DNA of 64,000 nucleotides from Agrobacterium vitis (GCF_013337045.2 NZ_CP118259.1:1984001-2048000), one strand, 5' to 3'. Numbered from the stretch's first letter, positions 44,357 through 54,999 are shown. The notes: generated from the sequence alone by a model not told the origin. Made by a program: numbers and translations.

Positions 44357-46363
44357 ATGAGCAACGCAATTTCCGGCCGAAGCCTTTCCGTCGGCCAGCG
44401 CCTGATGACCTTGGGCGGTGCTGCCATCTGCGCCATCGCGGCCATGCTGGCCGTCGGCTACTATAAAAGCAGCCAGCTGGATTACTCGTTGCACCGGGCG
44501 ATAGAACTCAAGAACAAGCTGGAAACGGTCAACGAGCTTCGGCTCGCCAATGGCGAAATCACTCTTGCGGCCATGGACACGATCATCGACCGTGACGAAG
44601 GCAAGGTACAGCCGGACCGTCAGGAAATTTTCGAAAAGAGCGGTCTCGCGCTCGCCAATGGGGCCGCCATCGTCAAGCAGGTTGCCGCCGATGTCGGCCT
44701 GTCGGCAAATGTGGCAAGCTATGATAGTGACGTACAGAAGATCCGCCAGGAAACCACCGTCGAACTCAAGAAACTGGTGGAAACCCAGGCGCCGGACGAA
44801 GCCTATGCTCGGATCGACGATGTGATAGACGGCGCTGGTGGCAAGCTGAGCGACACCCTGGCCAATCTTTCAGCCGCCGCTGGAAAACTGGTCGAAAGCC
44901 GCGTGACTGCCGCAACTGAGGCTTCCAGAAGCGCCATCACCATGCAGATTACCATCGGATTGATTGCATTTTTCCTGGTTCTCGGATTGCAGATCATTCA
45001 TGCCCGTTCTGTCGTCAGCGGCATCCGCAATGTCCGCACCAGCCTCAAGGATATTATCGATGGCAATTACGACAGCGAGATTGTCGGTCTCACCCGCGGC
45101 GATGAAATCGGCGACATCGCGCGTTCCGCTGATATTTTCCGTCAGGCTGTCATCGACAAACGCACGCTGGAAGCCGAGGCTGAAGACAGCCGAAAGAGCC
45201 GCGAAACCGAGATGCGCGAGAGCGAAGCCGCCGCGGCTGCCGAGCGCGACCGGATGAAAGCCGCCGTCGATGCCCTAGGCAAAGGCCTGAACCGATTGGC
45301 CGAGGGCGATTTACAGGCAGCGGTCGATGAAGCATTCCCGCAGGAAGTCGAACGCCTGCGTACCGATTTCAACCTGGTCACCACGCATCTGCGCAATGTC
45401 ATGGGCGAGATCTCCATCAATTCCAGCTCAATCCAGGCCAATGCCAATCAGATGCGCTCCGCCGCCGACGACTTGGCGCGCCGGACCGAACAGCAGGCCG
45501 CATCGCTGGAAGAAACGTCGGCTGCACTGGCCGAGATTACCGAAACGGTCCGCACCAGCACGCAGCGCGCCGAAGATGCCAGCCACATGGTTGACAATGC
45601 CAAGACCTATGCCGAACAGTCCGGTGCCGTCGTCTCCGACGCCATGGCCGCCATGGAGCGGATTGAAAGCGCCACCGGCGAAATCGGCAAGATCATCAAC
45701 GTCGTTGACGAGATCGCCTTCCAGACCAACCTCCTTGCCCTAAACGCAGGCGTCGAAGCCGCCCGCGCTGGCGAGGCCGGCAAGGGCTTTGCCGTCGTTG
45801 CCCAGGAAGTGCGCGCCCTGGCCGGACGCGCCGCCGACGCCGCGCGTACCATCAAGGATCTGGTGACGAAATCCAACGACGAAGTGCGCACCGGGGTCGA
45901 GCTTGTGACCGCCACCGGCGAGGCTTTGCATAAAATAGGCGAAGATGTTCTCCGAATTAACGATCACGTTAAGTCGATTGTAACCTCGGCGCGCGAACAA
46001 TCAGTTGGCCTGAGTGAAATCAATTCCGCCGTTGGACAGATGGACCAGGTCACGCAGCAAAATGCCGCCATGGTCGAAGAGACCAATGCGGCAAGTCATA
46101 CGCTTGCCAGCGATGCAGACAATCTTGGACAGCTCGTTGGGCAATTCAAGATCGGCGGCGCAGGCGAGACGCGGCCAGGCTCACACCCGGCGCGACCGAC
46201 ATCAAGCAGACCTGAGTCGGCAAGACCGACCTCAGCACCGACGCAGTCTCCCGCAAAACAGCTCATGAGCAAGGTTGCGGGGGCTTTCACCAAAGGCAGC
46301 GGCTCCGCGCCAGCCCGTGCAACGGCGGCCGCCCCATCAACCGACCACTGGGAAGAGTTCTAA
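44357..46363 (+). CDS. Methyl-accepting chemotaxis protein with C-terminal tether
   Basis: Transmembrane chemoreceptor of 668 residues. It has a first helix ([20 protein letters not shown]), a periplasmic helical ligand domain of about 160 residues, a second helix ([19 protein letters not shown]), a HAMP domain and the conserved signalling hairpin ([20 protein letters not shown]). The C-terminus ends HWEEF, similar to the NWETF-type CheR/CheB docking pentapeptide. GGGGA lies six bases before the ATG. cheW follows after three bases, so receptor and coupling protein form one operon. Confidence 0.93.
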   Translation: MSNAISGRSLSVGQRLMTLGGAAICAIAAMLAVGYYKSSQLDYSLHRAIELKNKLETVNELRLANGEITLAAMDTIIDRDEGKVQPDRQEIFEKSGLALANGAAIVKQVAADVGLSANVASYDSDVQKIRQETTVELKKLVETQAPDEAYARIDDVIDGAGGKLSDTLANLSAAAGKLVESRVTAATEASRSAITMQITIGLIAFFLVLGLQIIHARSVVSGIRNVRTSLKDIIDGNYDSEIVGLTRGDEIGDIARSADIFRQAVIDKRTLEAEAEDSRKSRETEMRESEAAAAAERDRMKAAVDALGKGLNRLAEGDLQAAVDEAFPQEVERLRTDFNLVTTHLRNVMGEISINSSSIQANANQMRSAADDLARRTEQQAASLEETSAALAEITETVRTSTQRAEDASHMVDNAKTYAEQSGAVVSDAMAAMERIESATGEIGKIINVVDEIAFQTNLLALNAGVEAARAGEAGKGFAVVAQEVRALAGRAADAARTIKDLVTKSNDEVRTGVELVTATGEALHKIGEDVLRINDHVKSIVTSAREQSVGLSEINSAVGQMDQVTQQNAAMVEETNAASHTLASDADNLGQLVGQFKIGGAGETRPGSHPARPTSSRPESARPTSAPTQSPAKQLMSKVAGAFTKGSGSAPARATAAAPSTDHWEEF

Positions 46364-46366
46364 ACC

Positions 46367-46831
46367 ATGTCCAATGCCATCAAGCAGTCCGGCGCCTACC
46401 TCGAAATCGTCTCCTTCCATCTTGGCGATCAGGAATTCTGTATCGACATCATGGCTATCCGTGAAATTCGCGGCTGGGCACCCGTCACCCCGATGCCGCA
46501 TACCCCCCCATACGTCCTGGGCCTGATCAACCTGCGCGGCGCCGTCATCCCGGTCATCGACATGGCCTGCCGGCTGGGCATGAGCATGACAGAACCGTCC
46601 GAGCGCTCAGCCATCATCGTCACCGACATCGCCGGCAAGCTGGTTGGCCTGTTGGTCGAACAGGTCTCGGACATGATGACCATTCGCGGTGAAGACTTGC
46701 AGCCCGCCCCGGAAATCATCCCGGAAATGCAGCGCGCCTTCTGCCGCGGCATCGTGGCGCTGGAAAAATCCATGGTCTGCTTCCTCAACCTCGACACGGT
46801 AATCGCCGACGAGCTGGCCAACGCCGCCTGA
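46367..46831 (+). CDS. cheW: Chemotaxis coupling protein CheW
   Basis: Links receptors to the CheA kinase. The 154-residue protein has the CheW fold: ISFHLG-like VSFHLGDQEFCIDIMAIREIRGW, VLGLINLRGAVIPVIDMACRLG, and VGLLVEQVSDMMTI. It follows the chemoreceptor with a three-base gap and ends before a strong terminator. Confidence 0.95.
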   Translation: MSNAIKQSGAYLEIVSFHLGDQEFCIDIMAIREIRGWAPVTPMPHTPPYVLGLINLRGAVIPVIDMACRLGMSMTEPSERSAIIVTDIAGKLVGLLVEQVSDMMTIRGEDLQPAPEIIPEMQRAFCRGIVALEKSMVCFLNLDTVIADELANAA

Positions 46832-46874
46832 ACGGCGGAGTGTAAGCCTGGCTGAGCAGCCGAAGAAACAAGAG

Positions 46875-46924
46875 ACCGCCGGTTCGGACGTGATGGCACC
46901 GAACCGGTGGTTTGTTGTGTTTTA
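46875..46924 (+). terminator. Rho-independent terminator of the mcp-cheW operon
   Basis: ACCGCCGGTTCGG pairs with CCGAACCGGTGGT (one wobble) around a 12-base loop, followed by a T-rich run TTTGTTGTGTTTT. Confidence 0.82.
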
Positions 46925-47040
46925 AAATTGTGATGGTGACGGGGCTGAAATTGCCGCTATCGGCTCTCTATATGTCTTAAGAGGTCGGCACGATGGTCGC
47001 AGTCAAGAAACCTGAGGCTCCGCCGCAAAACGGCCTTGGA

Positions 47041-47110
47041 GTTTTGCGCGACATGGTTTGGAAGGGCATATCGTGACAGCAAAACCGCTGCACACTTTTG
47101 CGCGACATGC
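47041..47110. repeat. Direct repeat of TTTTGCGCGACATG in an intergenic element
   Basis: The 14-base unit occurs at 47042-47055 and 47096-47109. The whole block, with AGCAAAACCGCTGCACACTTTTG, resembles a mosaic element common between rhizobial genes. It directly precedes a secreted-protein gene. Confidence 0.55.
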
Positions 47111-47126
47111 CTGATGGAGAATGATG

Positions 47127-47468
47127 ATGAAAAAACAGATTTCGGCACTTCTAACCGCAGCAAGCCTGGCGATAGGCTTTACATTTCCCGCAATGGCAGG
47201 CGAGCTTACCCTCCCCGACATCCTGTTTGGCAAGCGCTATAATGACGGCGTCTCGGTGGAGTTTATCGCCCAGCATCCGCCCGGCCACGGCAATGACCTG
47301 CCGCTTCTGGTACGCTACCCCTCACGCCAGCGGATTGAGACATCACAGGCCGAAGTCAATGGCAGCCCCGCTTTGCGTGAGGCCATGAAGGTCCGGGGTA
47401 TTTTGGTGAAAAATGTCATCTGGGTGCAGACCGCCGCCAATGGCGGCAAGGTCGTCTACGTCAAGTAG
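47127..47468 (+). CDS. Small secreted protein
   Basis: A 113-residue precursor with a clear signal peptide (MKKQISALLTAASLAIGFTFPAMAG, cleavage after AMA). The mature part (ELTLPDILFGKRYNDGVSVEFIAQHPP...VWVQTAANGGKVVYVK in outline) has no cysteines and no recognised domain. Three consecutive ATGs occur; GGAG is best spaced for the third. Probably a periplasmic protein of unknown role. Confidence 0.65.
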   Translation: MKKQISALLTAASLAIGFTFPAMAGELTLPDILFGKRYNDGVSVEFIAQHPPGHGNDLPLLVRYPSRQRIETSQAEVNGSPALREAMKVRGILVKNVIWVQTAANGGKVVYVK

Positions 47469-48003
47469 GTCAAACAAGGTTGGCACGTCCCGAGACGCCA
47501 TACCGACTGAAAAACCTGTCCGCCCAAGTTGAGCGCACAGCGAGGAGATCAGCTTAAGAAAAGCGGGCCTGTTTCTTGAGAAAGACAGCTGAGAACAAAA
47601 CGATCGAGGGTCTGTCCGGCTCAATCTGAACCGGACAGACCCTCGAATACAGAAGTCCACCCCGGTGGCATGGAGGCGACTTTCAACATCTCCAGACTGG
47701 TGATCCCAGGAGAAGGATCAACGGCCTTGGCAGACAAGCGGTAGATCACGAGCTTCGTAACAACTGTCACGTTATCGGAAACGCTCTCAAGCCGGTAACG
47801 GCTTAAGGAACAGACGATCCGCAGACAAAAGCGTTACAACAGACCCATGACGCTGCAACTCCCCAGCGCTCCGCTGGCGACTAATCTGCACCATAAGGGC
47901 GCACCAATAAAGCCGCGACACGCCCGAATTGGCGGCTCATCCGCTACGAATCCTGACCTTTTTTGGTATTTGCCTTGGCATTCATCAAGGGCAAGCCATA
48001 CAA
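47469..48003. other. Intergenic region with a perfect palindrome
   Basis: No gene is supported. It contains the 41-base palindrome at 47605-47645 and otherwise unremarkable sequence. Confidence 0.45.
47605..47645. repeat. Perfect 15-base-arm palindrome
   Basis: Arms CGAGGGTCTGTCCGG and CCGGACAGACCCTCG are perfectly complementary around an 11-base loop. The core, read in the opposite direction, matches the GGTTCAGATTGAACC-type elements at 21828 and 59299. No T-run follows, so it is better described as a dispersed repeat than a terminator. Confidence 0.75.
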
Positions 48004-48492
48004 TCAGGGCTTGCCGTTTTTCCAGGTTACGCTTTGATTGAACAGCGGTACGGTCGAAATCGCCATTTTGGCGGAGCCATCAACCACCTGCCGGGAATGG
48101 ATGAGATAGACCAGCGTGTCATTATCCTTGTCATAGATCCGGTTGACGACCAGCGTCTTCCAGATCAGCGACCGGCCCTGGCGAAACACTTCCTCGCCGC
48201 CTTTTGACAGATTGATATCGCCAATCTCGATCGGGCCGGTCTGACGGCAGGCGATGGAATTGTTGGACGGGTCCTCAAACCAATTACCCTTATGCAGCCT
48301 GTCAATCAGCGAACGGTCGAAATAGGTGACATGGCAGGTAATGCCTTTCACCTGCGGATCGGCCACGGCCTCAACGACGATATCGTTGCCCACCCAGTCC
48401 ACACCGACCTTGCCGACCACATCGGCCATGGCAGGCGTACCAAGAAGTCCGGCAAAAGCCGCAGCCAGCAGCAGCTTGGATGATTTGAACAT
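48004..48492 (-). CDS. CreA family protein
   Basis: A 162-residue periplasmic protein with signal peptide MFKSSKLLLAAAFAGLLGTPAMA. The mature part contains GKVGVDWVGNDIVVEAVADPQVKGITCHVTYFDR and SNNSIACRQTGPI with two conserved cysteines, and RSLIWKTLVVNRIYDKDNDTLVYL. This is the CreA family, conserved in proteobacteria and of unknown function. Confidence 0.92.
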   Translation of the reverse strand: MFKSSKLLLAAAFAGLLGTPAMADVVGKVGVDWVGNDIVVEAVADPQVKGITCHVTYFDRSLIDRLHKGNWFEDPSNNSIACRQTGPIEIGDINLSKGGEEVFRQGRSLIWKTLVVNRIYDKDNDTLVYLIHSRQVVDGSAKMAISTVPLFNQSVTWKNGKP

Positions 48493-48575
48493 AACAGCCT
48501 CCGAGAAATACTCAGTCAGAGATATGCTTTCGCCATCACGTTACAAGATGCGCGGCAATGCCATGCCAAAAACTG

Positions 48576-49199
48576 TCAAGCAGACACCCGCGCTGGCTTG
48601 CGCACCGAGCAGGCTTGATAGCCACCCGGAAACAGCCGCCCGATGGAAAGACCCATCATGCCAGCAAGCTCGCCCAGATCCTGCGCGCCCCGGCGCTCCA
48701 TCATCGCGATCACCGCTTGCGCGCAAACCGACGCATCTTCAGCGGCATTGTGATGCCGGAAGGACAATTGCAGATGTGCCGCCAGCACATTCAGCCGGTG
48801 GGAAGGCAGATGCGGCCAGACCTTCTGCGCCAGTTTGACGCTGCACACATAAGACAGGCTTGGATAGGGCTGGCGATAGAGATCACAACTTGCCCGCCAT
48901 ACCGACAGATCGAAGGCGGCATTATGCGCCACCACCATCGCACCGGCGAAATCATCGGCAAATTCGTCCATCACTTCGGGAAACTCGCCCGCATCCTCGA
49001 CATGATCGGGCCTGATCCCGTGAATGGCGATGTTGAAGGAGGAAAACCGCATGGTCTTTGGCCTGATCAACCGCTCCTCCACCCGCACCACCTGCCCGTT
49101 CTCGACAAAGGCCAGCCCGACCGAACAGGCGCTGGCCCGCTCTTCATTGGCGGTCTCGAAATCGATTGCGATGATTTTGGGCTGCAATGGCGTTGACAT
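48576..49199 (-). CDS. DnaQ-like 3'-5' exonuclease
   Basis: A 207-residue DEDD-family exonuclease. Exo I is IAIDFETANEERASACSVG, Exo II is VAHNAAFDLSVWR and Exo III is HHNAAEDASVCAQAV, giving the metal-binding Asp/Glu/Asp/Asp set with the HxxxxD spacing (DEDDh). The arrangement fits stand-alone exonucleases such as ExoX or epsilon-like proteins rather than replicative DnaQ. Role in repair or RNA turnover is not resolved. Confidence 0.88.
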   Translation of the reverse strand: MSTPLQPKIIAIDFETANEERASACSVGLAFVENGQVVRVEERLIRPKTMRFSSFNIAIHGIRPDHVEDAGEFPEVMDEFADDFAGAMVVAHNAAFDLSVWRASCDLYRQPYPSLSYVCSVKLAQKVWPHLPSHRLNVLAAHLQLSFRHHNAAEDASVCAQAVIAMMERRGAQDLGELAGMMGLSIGRLFPGGYQACSVRKPARVSA

Positions 49200-49251
49200 C
49201 GATCCCCTTTATGGTGCGAGAGCGATTCGAGCAATGTGAGGAGGGACGGGC

Positions 49252-49893
49252 ATGTCGAAAATCTCCGGATTCCACTGCGAAATAGACGGACCGGATGAAA
49301 CCGGCAGCCCAATCGTCATGCTGCATGGCAGCGGCCAGGATGAAACATGCTGGGGAGACATTCCGGCACGCATCGGCCCCGGCTCGCCCATCGTCCGTGT
49401 GCGCGGCAATATCATCTGGGAAGGCAAATACGCATTTTTCCGGCGCAAGCCAGATAGAACGTTGGATCTGGCCGACCTGGCACGCTCCGCCAGCGAAATC
49501 AGCTTGCTGCTCGAAAGCCTGACGCAACGGTTCACTGAGCGAAAGCCGATCCTGATCGGATATTCGAACGGCGCAATTCTCTCCGCAGCCGTTCTTCGCG
49601 ATTTTCCGGATTTGATCGAGGGCGCCATCCTGCTGCGGGGCTTATCACCGGCTCCGGCTTCACCCTTTCCTCGGTCCGTGACCTGTCCGGTGCTGGTCAT
49701 ATCAGGCGAAACCGACAGCCGTCGCACCCCGCAGGACGGAGCAATCCTCGCGTCGCAACTCGTGGCGGCCGGGGCACCGACCTCCTATCATCTTCTGCCC
49801 TGCGGCCACGGCTGGGACCCGCAGGAACGGGATCTGGTCTTGATGCAGGACTGGCTATGTCAGGTGACGAGACGCACCGTGTCCGGTTCCTGA
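49252..49893 (+). CDS. Alpha/beta hydrolase (carboxylesterase/phospholipase type)
   Basis: A 213-residue serine hydrolase with an oxyanion-hole region VMLHGSGQDE, the nucleophile elbow LIGYSNGAIL (GxSxG), an acid residue in VISGETDSRRTP and a catalytic His in LPCGHGWDP. It resembles the YpfH/carboxylesterase group of small esterases. GAGGAGGG lies upstream. The substrate is unknown. It is divergent from the exonuclease gene. Confidence 0.85.
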   Translation: MSKISGFHCEIDGPDETGSPIVMLHGSGQDETCWGDIPARIGPGSPIVRVRGNIIWEGKYAFFRRKPDRTLDLADLARSASEISLLLESLTQRFTERKPILIGYSNGAILSAAVLRDFPDLIEGAILLRGLSPAPASPFPRSVTCPVLVISGETDSRRTPQDGAILASQLVAAGAPTSYHLLPCGHGWDPQERDLVLMQDWLCQVTRRTVSGS

Positions 49894-49948
49894 TCAGAGC
49901 TGACCCGCAAGAGACAAGGATGGTACAACCGAGCGAGCGGAACGCCTA

Positions 49949-51778
49949 TCATGCCGCCCGATCACGCCGTCCCGTCGTGACGCCGCCTTGCCTGTCAGCC
50001 AGAAGAAAGCGGTCGACGAGCTTTTTCAGCCCTTCGGCACTGTCGCTCATCGTGTGAGCTGTGCCGCTACAGGCATTGGCCAGATCTGCATTTTCATGGG
50101 TCATCTGATCCATTTGCCGGACCATGTCGGTCATGTCCTTGAGGCTGGCGGATTGTGATGCGGAGCTGTCGGCGATCGCCTCAATGCCGACGGCGATCCC
50201 CGTGATCCGGTTCTGGATTTCGCTTAAGGATTGCCCGGTTCGCCGCACCAGTTCGACACCCTGCGTAACCTCGGCGCTGGAGGTCGATATCAAGGCGTCA
50301 ATTTCCTTGGCGGCATTGGCAGAGCGCTGCGCCAGATCGCGGACCTCTTGCGCCACAACGGCAAAGCCCTTGCCCGCTTCTCCCGCCCGGGCTGCTTCCA
50401 CGCCGGCATTCAAGGCCAGCAGATTGGTCTGGAAGGCGATTTCATCGATAACACCGGTGATTGAGGCAATCTTGCCGGAAGCATCCTCGATCCGGGACAT
50501 AGCCGCCACCGCCTGCTGCACCACGGTGGCCGAACGCTCCACGGCACCACGCACCTCAATCGTCTGGCCCTTCGTTTCGGCACTCCGCGACGAATTGACA
50601 TCGACATTGCCGCTGATCTGGCTGATCGCCGCAGCGGCTTGCTTCAGGGCCACAGACTGGCTTTCGGTTCTCTCGGCAATCGAGGATACCTGGTTGTAGA
50701 GATCAGCGGAGTTAGCTTTCACATATTCCACCTTGCCCAGGATATCCGCGACGGTCGCCTGGAACAGTCCGAGAGACTTGTTGAGATTGACCCGGAGCGG
50801 TTCGAAATCCTCGGCAAAAGGATGATCGAGCGTCATGCGCAGATCGAATTGCGCCAGCCGCTCCAACGCCGCGCCGAGATCGTCTACGACATGCTTGAGC
50901 GCCTTAGCCTGCACAGCCTGCTCTGCCAATCGCTCCGTCCCCTGTTGCAGGTCGGCTTCGGCGCGCATCCGTTCGGCTTCGCGCATACGCCGCCGCTCGA
51001 TAGCGGCTTCGCGCAGCACGGCACCGGCTCTCGCCATTTTTCCGACTTCGTCATGCCGGTTCAGGAAAGGCACGGTCAGATCGAAATTCCCCTCCGCAAG
51101 CACTGTCATGAACCGCTGGAAGTCCTGCATCGGCCCGATGGCGGAGCGGCGGAAAGCATAGAGACCGACACAGAGAACGAGGATGGAAACCGCCGTCGCC
51201 GTGCCGGCAAGCACCTGCCAGGTCATGGATTTCAACGCTGCCTCGCGTTCCACGGTCTGCAAATATTCGTTGGAGGCCTGCACCAGCTTCTCTACCGCGG
51301 CCTTTTGCGCCAGAAAGAGCGTACGCAGCTTGACCAGGCTTTGCCCGGCATCGGCAGCGCGATCCGCTTTCAAGGCCGGGAGCAGAACGGTTTCCACTTC
51401 CCGCCAAAAGATGGCGCTCGCGGGTTCCACCTCATTGCGCAGCAGAGTGTCCAGTGCCTTAGGCAGCGTCACGCCGTGCCAGAACGCAATACGCGTGTCA
51501 AAGCTTACCCGCAGCCGCGCCAGCTCCTCGGCATTGGCCTGAAGCCTTTGCGGCTCGGCGCCCGCATCCACTGCCGCCACATAGGCCTCGATGACGAAAA
51601 GCGGCGGCGGCAGGATATCGGCGATCATGTCCTTGGCATACACAATCCGCTCATAGACCGGCCCATTCACTTTAAGTGTCACCAAGGCATAAAACATAAT
51701 GCCACTGGACAATAAAAGCCCGAGAAACAGGCTGGCTCCGAAAAGCGCAAGGCTGCGGGAAAGGCTCAATCGTGCCAT
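49949..51778 (-). CDS. Methyl-accepting chemotaxis protein
   Basis: A 609-residue chemoreceptor with a first helix at residues ~8-32 ([26 protein letters not shown]), a helical periplasmic domain of ~160 residues, a second helix ([21 protein letters not shown]), HAMP, and a signalling hairpin sharing [20 protein letters not shown] with the receptor at 44357. No NWETF-like C-terminal tether is present. AAGGAG lies nine bases ahead of the chosen ATG. It is a single-gene unit. Confidence 0.92.
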   Translation of the reverse strand: MARLSLSRSLALFGASLFLGLLLSSGIMFYALVTLKVNGPVYERIVYAKDMIADILPPPLFVIEAYVAAVDAGAEPQRLQANAEELARLRVSFDTRIAFWHGVTLPKALDTLLRNEVEPASAIFWREVETVLLPALKADRAADAGQSLVKLRTLFLAQKAAVEKLVQASNEYLQTVEREAALKSMTWQVLAGTATAVSILVLCVGLYAFRRSAIGPMQDFQRFMTVLAEGNFDLTVPFLNRHDEVGKMARAGAVLREAAIERRRMREAERMRAEADLQQGTERLAEQAVQAKALKHVVDDLGAALERLAQFDLRMTLDHPFAEDFEPLRVNLNKSLGLFQATVADILGKVEYVKANSADLYNQVSSIAERTESQSVALKQAAAAISQISGNVDVNSSRSAETKGQTIEVRGAVERSATVVQQAVAAMSRIEDASGKIASITGVIDEIAFQTNLLALNAGVEAARAGEAGKGFAVVAQEVRDLAQRSANAAKEIDALISTSSAEVTQGVELVRRTGQSLSEIQNRITGIAVGIEAIADSSASQSASLKDMTDMVRQMDQMTHENADLANACSGTAHTMSDSAEGLKKLVDRFLLADRQGGVTTGRRDRAA

Positions 51779-52177
51779 GCTATTATACTCCTTCACAAGC
51801 CAATCGAGGGCGTTGCTGCGCGCGCAATCGGGCCTGTCAATCACATCCGAACGCCAAATTGTCCTGTAGAGTTTTCAAGGATAGTTATTTAAACATTACT
51901 AATAAATACGTCTTTTAAATTGCAAAGCGAAGGTAAAACAGCCCTTTTATATCTGCGATGCAGCATATCTTGACATGTGTCATGTTGTGCGGGACACTTC
52001 TCATCATGATCGCCAATCGCTCGACCCATTTGATGACCGTCCTCACCACCGTTCCGCAGGGAACGTGGGACCGTCGTCACATCGTCACGATGTAAAAACG
52101 ATCATTCCACAAACCCTGCCGAGTAGAGCAGGGTTTTGAAAGCACCGCTGCTCCCTCGCCTCACCTGGAGACCAGCC
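51779..52177. other. Divergent promoter region between chemoreceptor and GNAT gene
   Basis: No gene seen. The part at 51880-51950 is AT-rich and probably carries the chemoreceptor promoter. I see no repeat of the families found elsewhere in the window. Confidence 0.4.
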
Positions 52178-52747
52178 GTGCCGGACAATGCCTCTCTCGC
52201 ACCACCCGCCTCGCCCGTTGCTGCAAATGCCCCTGTGGCCAAAGATACAAGCTGGCCGGATGGACTGCTTATTCGTGCCCAATCCCCTGATGATGCCGCT
52301 GGCATTGCCGCCCTGCAAAGCCTGCCCGGTGTGCGCGCCGGTACGCTGCGGCTGCCCTATCCAGCGCAACAGGATGTCCGCAAATATATCGAAAACCGCC
52401 AGTCAAACGGCGTATCGCTGGTCGCTGTGATGGATGGTATCGTGGTTGGCAATGCAGGCTTCATGCAGGGCCAAGGTCGCCGCAGCCACACGGCCAGTCT
52501 CGGCATCGGCGTTCACGATGCCTATCAGGGGCGCGGCATTGGCCGGGCGCTGGTGAGCGAACTGGTGGCGATTGCCGAGGACTGGCTGAACATTTGTCGC
52601 CTGGAGCTGACAGTGTTTACCGACAATACCGCCGCCATCGCTCTCTACGAAAACCTCGGTTTCATTCGTGAAGGCACCCACCGCGCCTTTGCCTTCCGTG
52701 CCGGCGCCTTTGTCGATGCTTATGCCATGGCGCGAGTGCGGGTTTAA
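52178..52747 (+). CDS. GNAT family N-acetyltransferase
   Basis: A 189-residue enzyme starting with GTG, with GGAG seven bases before it. The first ~35 residues are Ala/Pro-rich. The acetyl-CoA fold contains VVGNAGFMQGQGRRSHTASLGIGVHDAYQGRGIGRALVSELV (the Q/R-x-x-G-x-G/A loop is YQGRGIGRAL), and FTDNTAAIALYENLGFIREG. This resembles PhnO/YhhY-type acetyltransferases. The substrate is unknown. A frame extending upstream to 52136 is possible. Confidence 0.87.
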   Translation: MPDNASLAPPASPVAANAPVAKDTSWPDGLLIRAQSPDDAAGIAALQSLPGVRAGTLRLPYPAQQDVRKYIENRQSNGVSLVAVMDGIVVGNAGFMQGQGRRSHTASLGIGVHDAYQGRGIGRALVSELVAIAEDWLNICRLELTVFTDNTAAIALYENLGFIREGTHRAFAFRAGAFVDAYAMARVRV

Positions 52748-52920
52748 ACGGCGGATGATGGGGGGCTCGTCTGCCCCTCTTCACCATTTCACCCCTTTTT
52801 CCACCGTCCCCCTGTACTTTCCGTGGTTTGGAGGGTAGGAACAGCCCAAACATGCCCGCAATCGGCGGGCGTCGTGCTTTTTGCGCGACCTGAAGACAGA
52901 CATTTCGAGAGATGACCCCC

Positions 52921-54975
52921 ATGACCGATTATGACGGCATCGTCCCGGCGATTGCCGAGGCCTTGCGCAAACGTGGCTATGCCACCCTCACCCCCGTTCA
53001 GCAGGCGATGATCGATACCGATCTCGAAGGCCGGGATGCGCTGGTTTCGGCCCAGACAGGCTCCGGCAAGACAGTGGCTTTCGGCCTGGCGCTGGCCCCG
53101 ACCCTGCTGGGTAGCGAGAACCGTTTCGGTCGGGCCGTCAAGCCTTTGGCGCTGTGCATTGCGCCGACCCGCGAGCTGGCCTTGCAGGTGCAGCGCGAGC
53201 TGGAATGGCTCTATGAAAACACCGGCGCGATTTTCGCCACCTGCGTCGGCGGCATGGACATCCGCAACGAGCGCCGGGCGCTGGAACGTGGCGCCCATAT
53301 CATCGTCGGCACACCGGGCCGCTTGCGCGACCATATTACCCGCCGCGCCCTCGACCTCTCCGGCCTGCGCGCCGTGGTGATGGACGAGGCCGATGAAATG
53401 CTCGATCTCGGCTTCCGCGAGGATCTGGAATTCATCCTGAAGGAATCGCCGGACGAGCGCCGCACCCTGATGTTCTCGGCCACCGTGCCGCGCTCCATCG
53501 CCGATCTGGCCCGCAGCTATCAGCGCGATGCCAAGCGTATCGAGACCGTTTCCGAACAGAAGCAGCATATCGATATCGAATATCGCGCCATGCTGACCGT
53601 GCCTGCCGACAAGGAAAACGCGATCATCAACGCGCTGCGCTTTTATGAAGCCCGCAACGCCATCGTGTTCTGTTCCACCCGCGCCAATGTCAACCATCTG
53701 ACCGCCCGCCTGCACAATCGCGGCTTTTCCGTCGTGGCCCTGTCGGGCGAGCTTTCGCAGAGCGAGCGCACCCATGCGCTACAAGCCATGCGCGATGGCC
53801 GCGCCCGTGTGTGCGTCGCGACAGACGTTGCAGCCCGCGGCATCGACCTGCCCGGCCTGGAGCTCGTCATCCATGCCGACCTGCCAACCAATTCTGAAAC
53901 GCTGCTGCACCGCTCGGGCCGCACAGGCCGCGCCGGTAACAAGGGCGTTTCGGCGCTGATCGTGCCGATGAGCCAGCGTCGCAAGGCCGAACGTATCCTT
54001 GGCGGTGCCAATGTCCAGGCCGCCTGGGTCAAGCCACCTTCCGCCGATGAAGTCATTGCCCGCGACGATGAACGCTTGCTGGCCGATCCGGTGTTCAGCG
54101 AAGCCATCAGCGAGGAAGAAGCCGCCACCATCGCCCGGTTGCTGGAAGCCCACGGTGCCGACAAGATCGCTGCCGCCTATCTGCGCGCCTATCGCAGCAC
54201 CCGGTCCGCTCCGGAAGACCTGATGGAAGTCAAGATCCAGGCGGAACGTCCGCGCCGCGAGAATGACACCTATGAGCCGAACACCCCGCCGCGTCCGCGC
54301 AGCGAGTTTGGCCCCAGCGTCTGGTTCTCGCTGTCGGTCGGCCGCCGCCAGAGTGCGGAGCCGCGCTGGCTGATCCCGATGCTGTGCCGCAACGGCAATA
54401 TCACCAAGAACGAAATCGGCGCGATCAAGATGCAGCCGGAAGAAACCTTCGTGGAGATCGCCCAGGCCAATCTCGACCAGTTCCTGACGGCTCTTGGCCC
54501 CAACAAGACTCTGGAACGCGGCATTATCGTCAAGCAATTGCCCGGCATGCCGGATTTCAACGCGCCGCCAAAGGAACGTGCGGCCCGCCCGCCACGCGAT
54601 GATAGCGACTTTGCCGAGCGCAAGCCGCGCGCCGCCCAAGGCGACAAGAAGCCCTATGCCGCCAAGGCCGAAGCCACCGAACGCCGCCCCTACAAGGACG
54701 ACCTGGCCAAGGCCGATGACGATGTCTGGGGCAACCCAAAGCCTGCGTCTTCCTTCAAGAAAAAATCCAATGCCGCTGGCGACACCCGCAGCTGGGACAA
54801 GCCCAAGGCCGATTGGGCGGGCAAGCCTAGAGGTGATAAGCCAGCTTATGCGGGCAAGGGCGAGAAGCCCGCTTATGCCGGAAAGGGCGATAAGCCCGCT
54901 TATGCAGGAAAGCCAAAGGGCAAGTTCGAAGGCCCGGCTGGTGGCGCCAAGAAAAGCTTCAAGCCGAAAGGCTGA
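52921..54975 (+). CDS. DEAD-box RNA helicase with basic repetitive tail
   Basis: ATP-dependent RNA helicase of 684 residues. The core has the Q motif TLTPVQQAMI, motif I AQTGSGKT, Ia PTRELALQ, motif II MDEADEM, motif III SATVP and motif VI HRSGRTGRAG. A DbpA-like RNA-binding domain (PSVWFSLSVGRRQSAEPRWLIPMLCRNGNITKNEIGAIKMQPEETFVEI in outline) follows. The last ~140 residues are Lys/Ala/Pro-rich with repeated PAYAGKG units. A role in ribosome assembly or cold adaptation is plausible from the family, but not shown. Confidence 0.92.
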   Translation: MTDYDGIVPAIAEALRKRGYATLTPVQQAMIDTDLEGRDALVSAQTGSGKTVAFGLALAPTLLGSENRFGRAVKPLALCIAPTRELALQVQRELEWLYENTGAIFATCVGGMDIRNERRALERGAHIIVGTPGRLRDHITRRALDLSGLRAVVMDEADEMLDLGFREDLEFILKESPDERRTLMFSATVPRSIADLARSYQRDAKRIETVSEQKQHIDIEYRAMLTVPADKENAIINALRFYEARNAIVFCSTRANVNHLTARLHNRGFSVVALSGELSQSERTHALQAMRDGRARVCVATDVAARGIDLPGLELVIHADLPTNSETLLHRSGRTGRAGNKGVSALIVPMSQRRKAERILGGANVQAAWVKPPSADEVIARDDERLLADPVFSEAISEEEAATIARLLEAHGADKIAAAYLRAYRSTRSAPEDLMEVKIQAERPRRENDTYEPNTPPRPRSEFGPSVWFSLSVGRRQSAEPRWLIPMLCRNGNITKNEIGAIKMQPEETFVEIAQANLDQFLTALGPNKTLERGIIVKQLPGMPDFNAPPKERAARPPRDDSDFAERKPRAAQGDKKPYAAKAEATERRPYKDDLAKADDDVWGNPKPASSFKKKSNAAGDTRSWDKPKADWAGKPRGDKPAYAGKGEKPAYAGKGDKPAYAGKPKGKFEGPAGGAKKSFKPKG

Positions 54976-54999
54976 TGAGTACCAACCATTTTGATAGGT

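Noticed and set aside
47605..47645. Interpretation of the 15-base palindrome as a terminator
   Set aside because: No T-run follows on either strand and related copies occur elsewhere, so a repeat is the better explanation.
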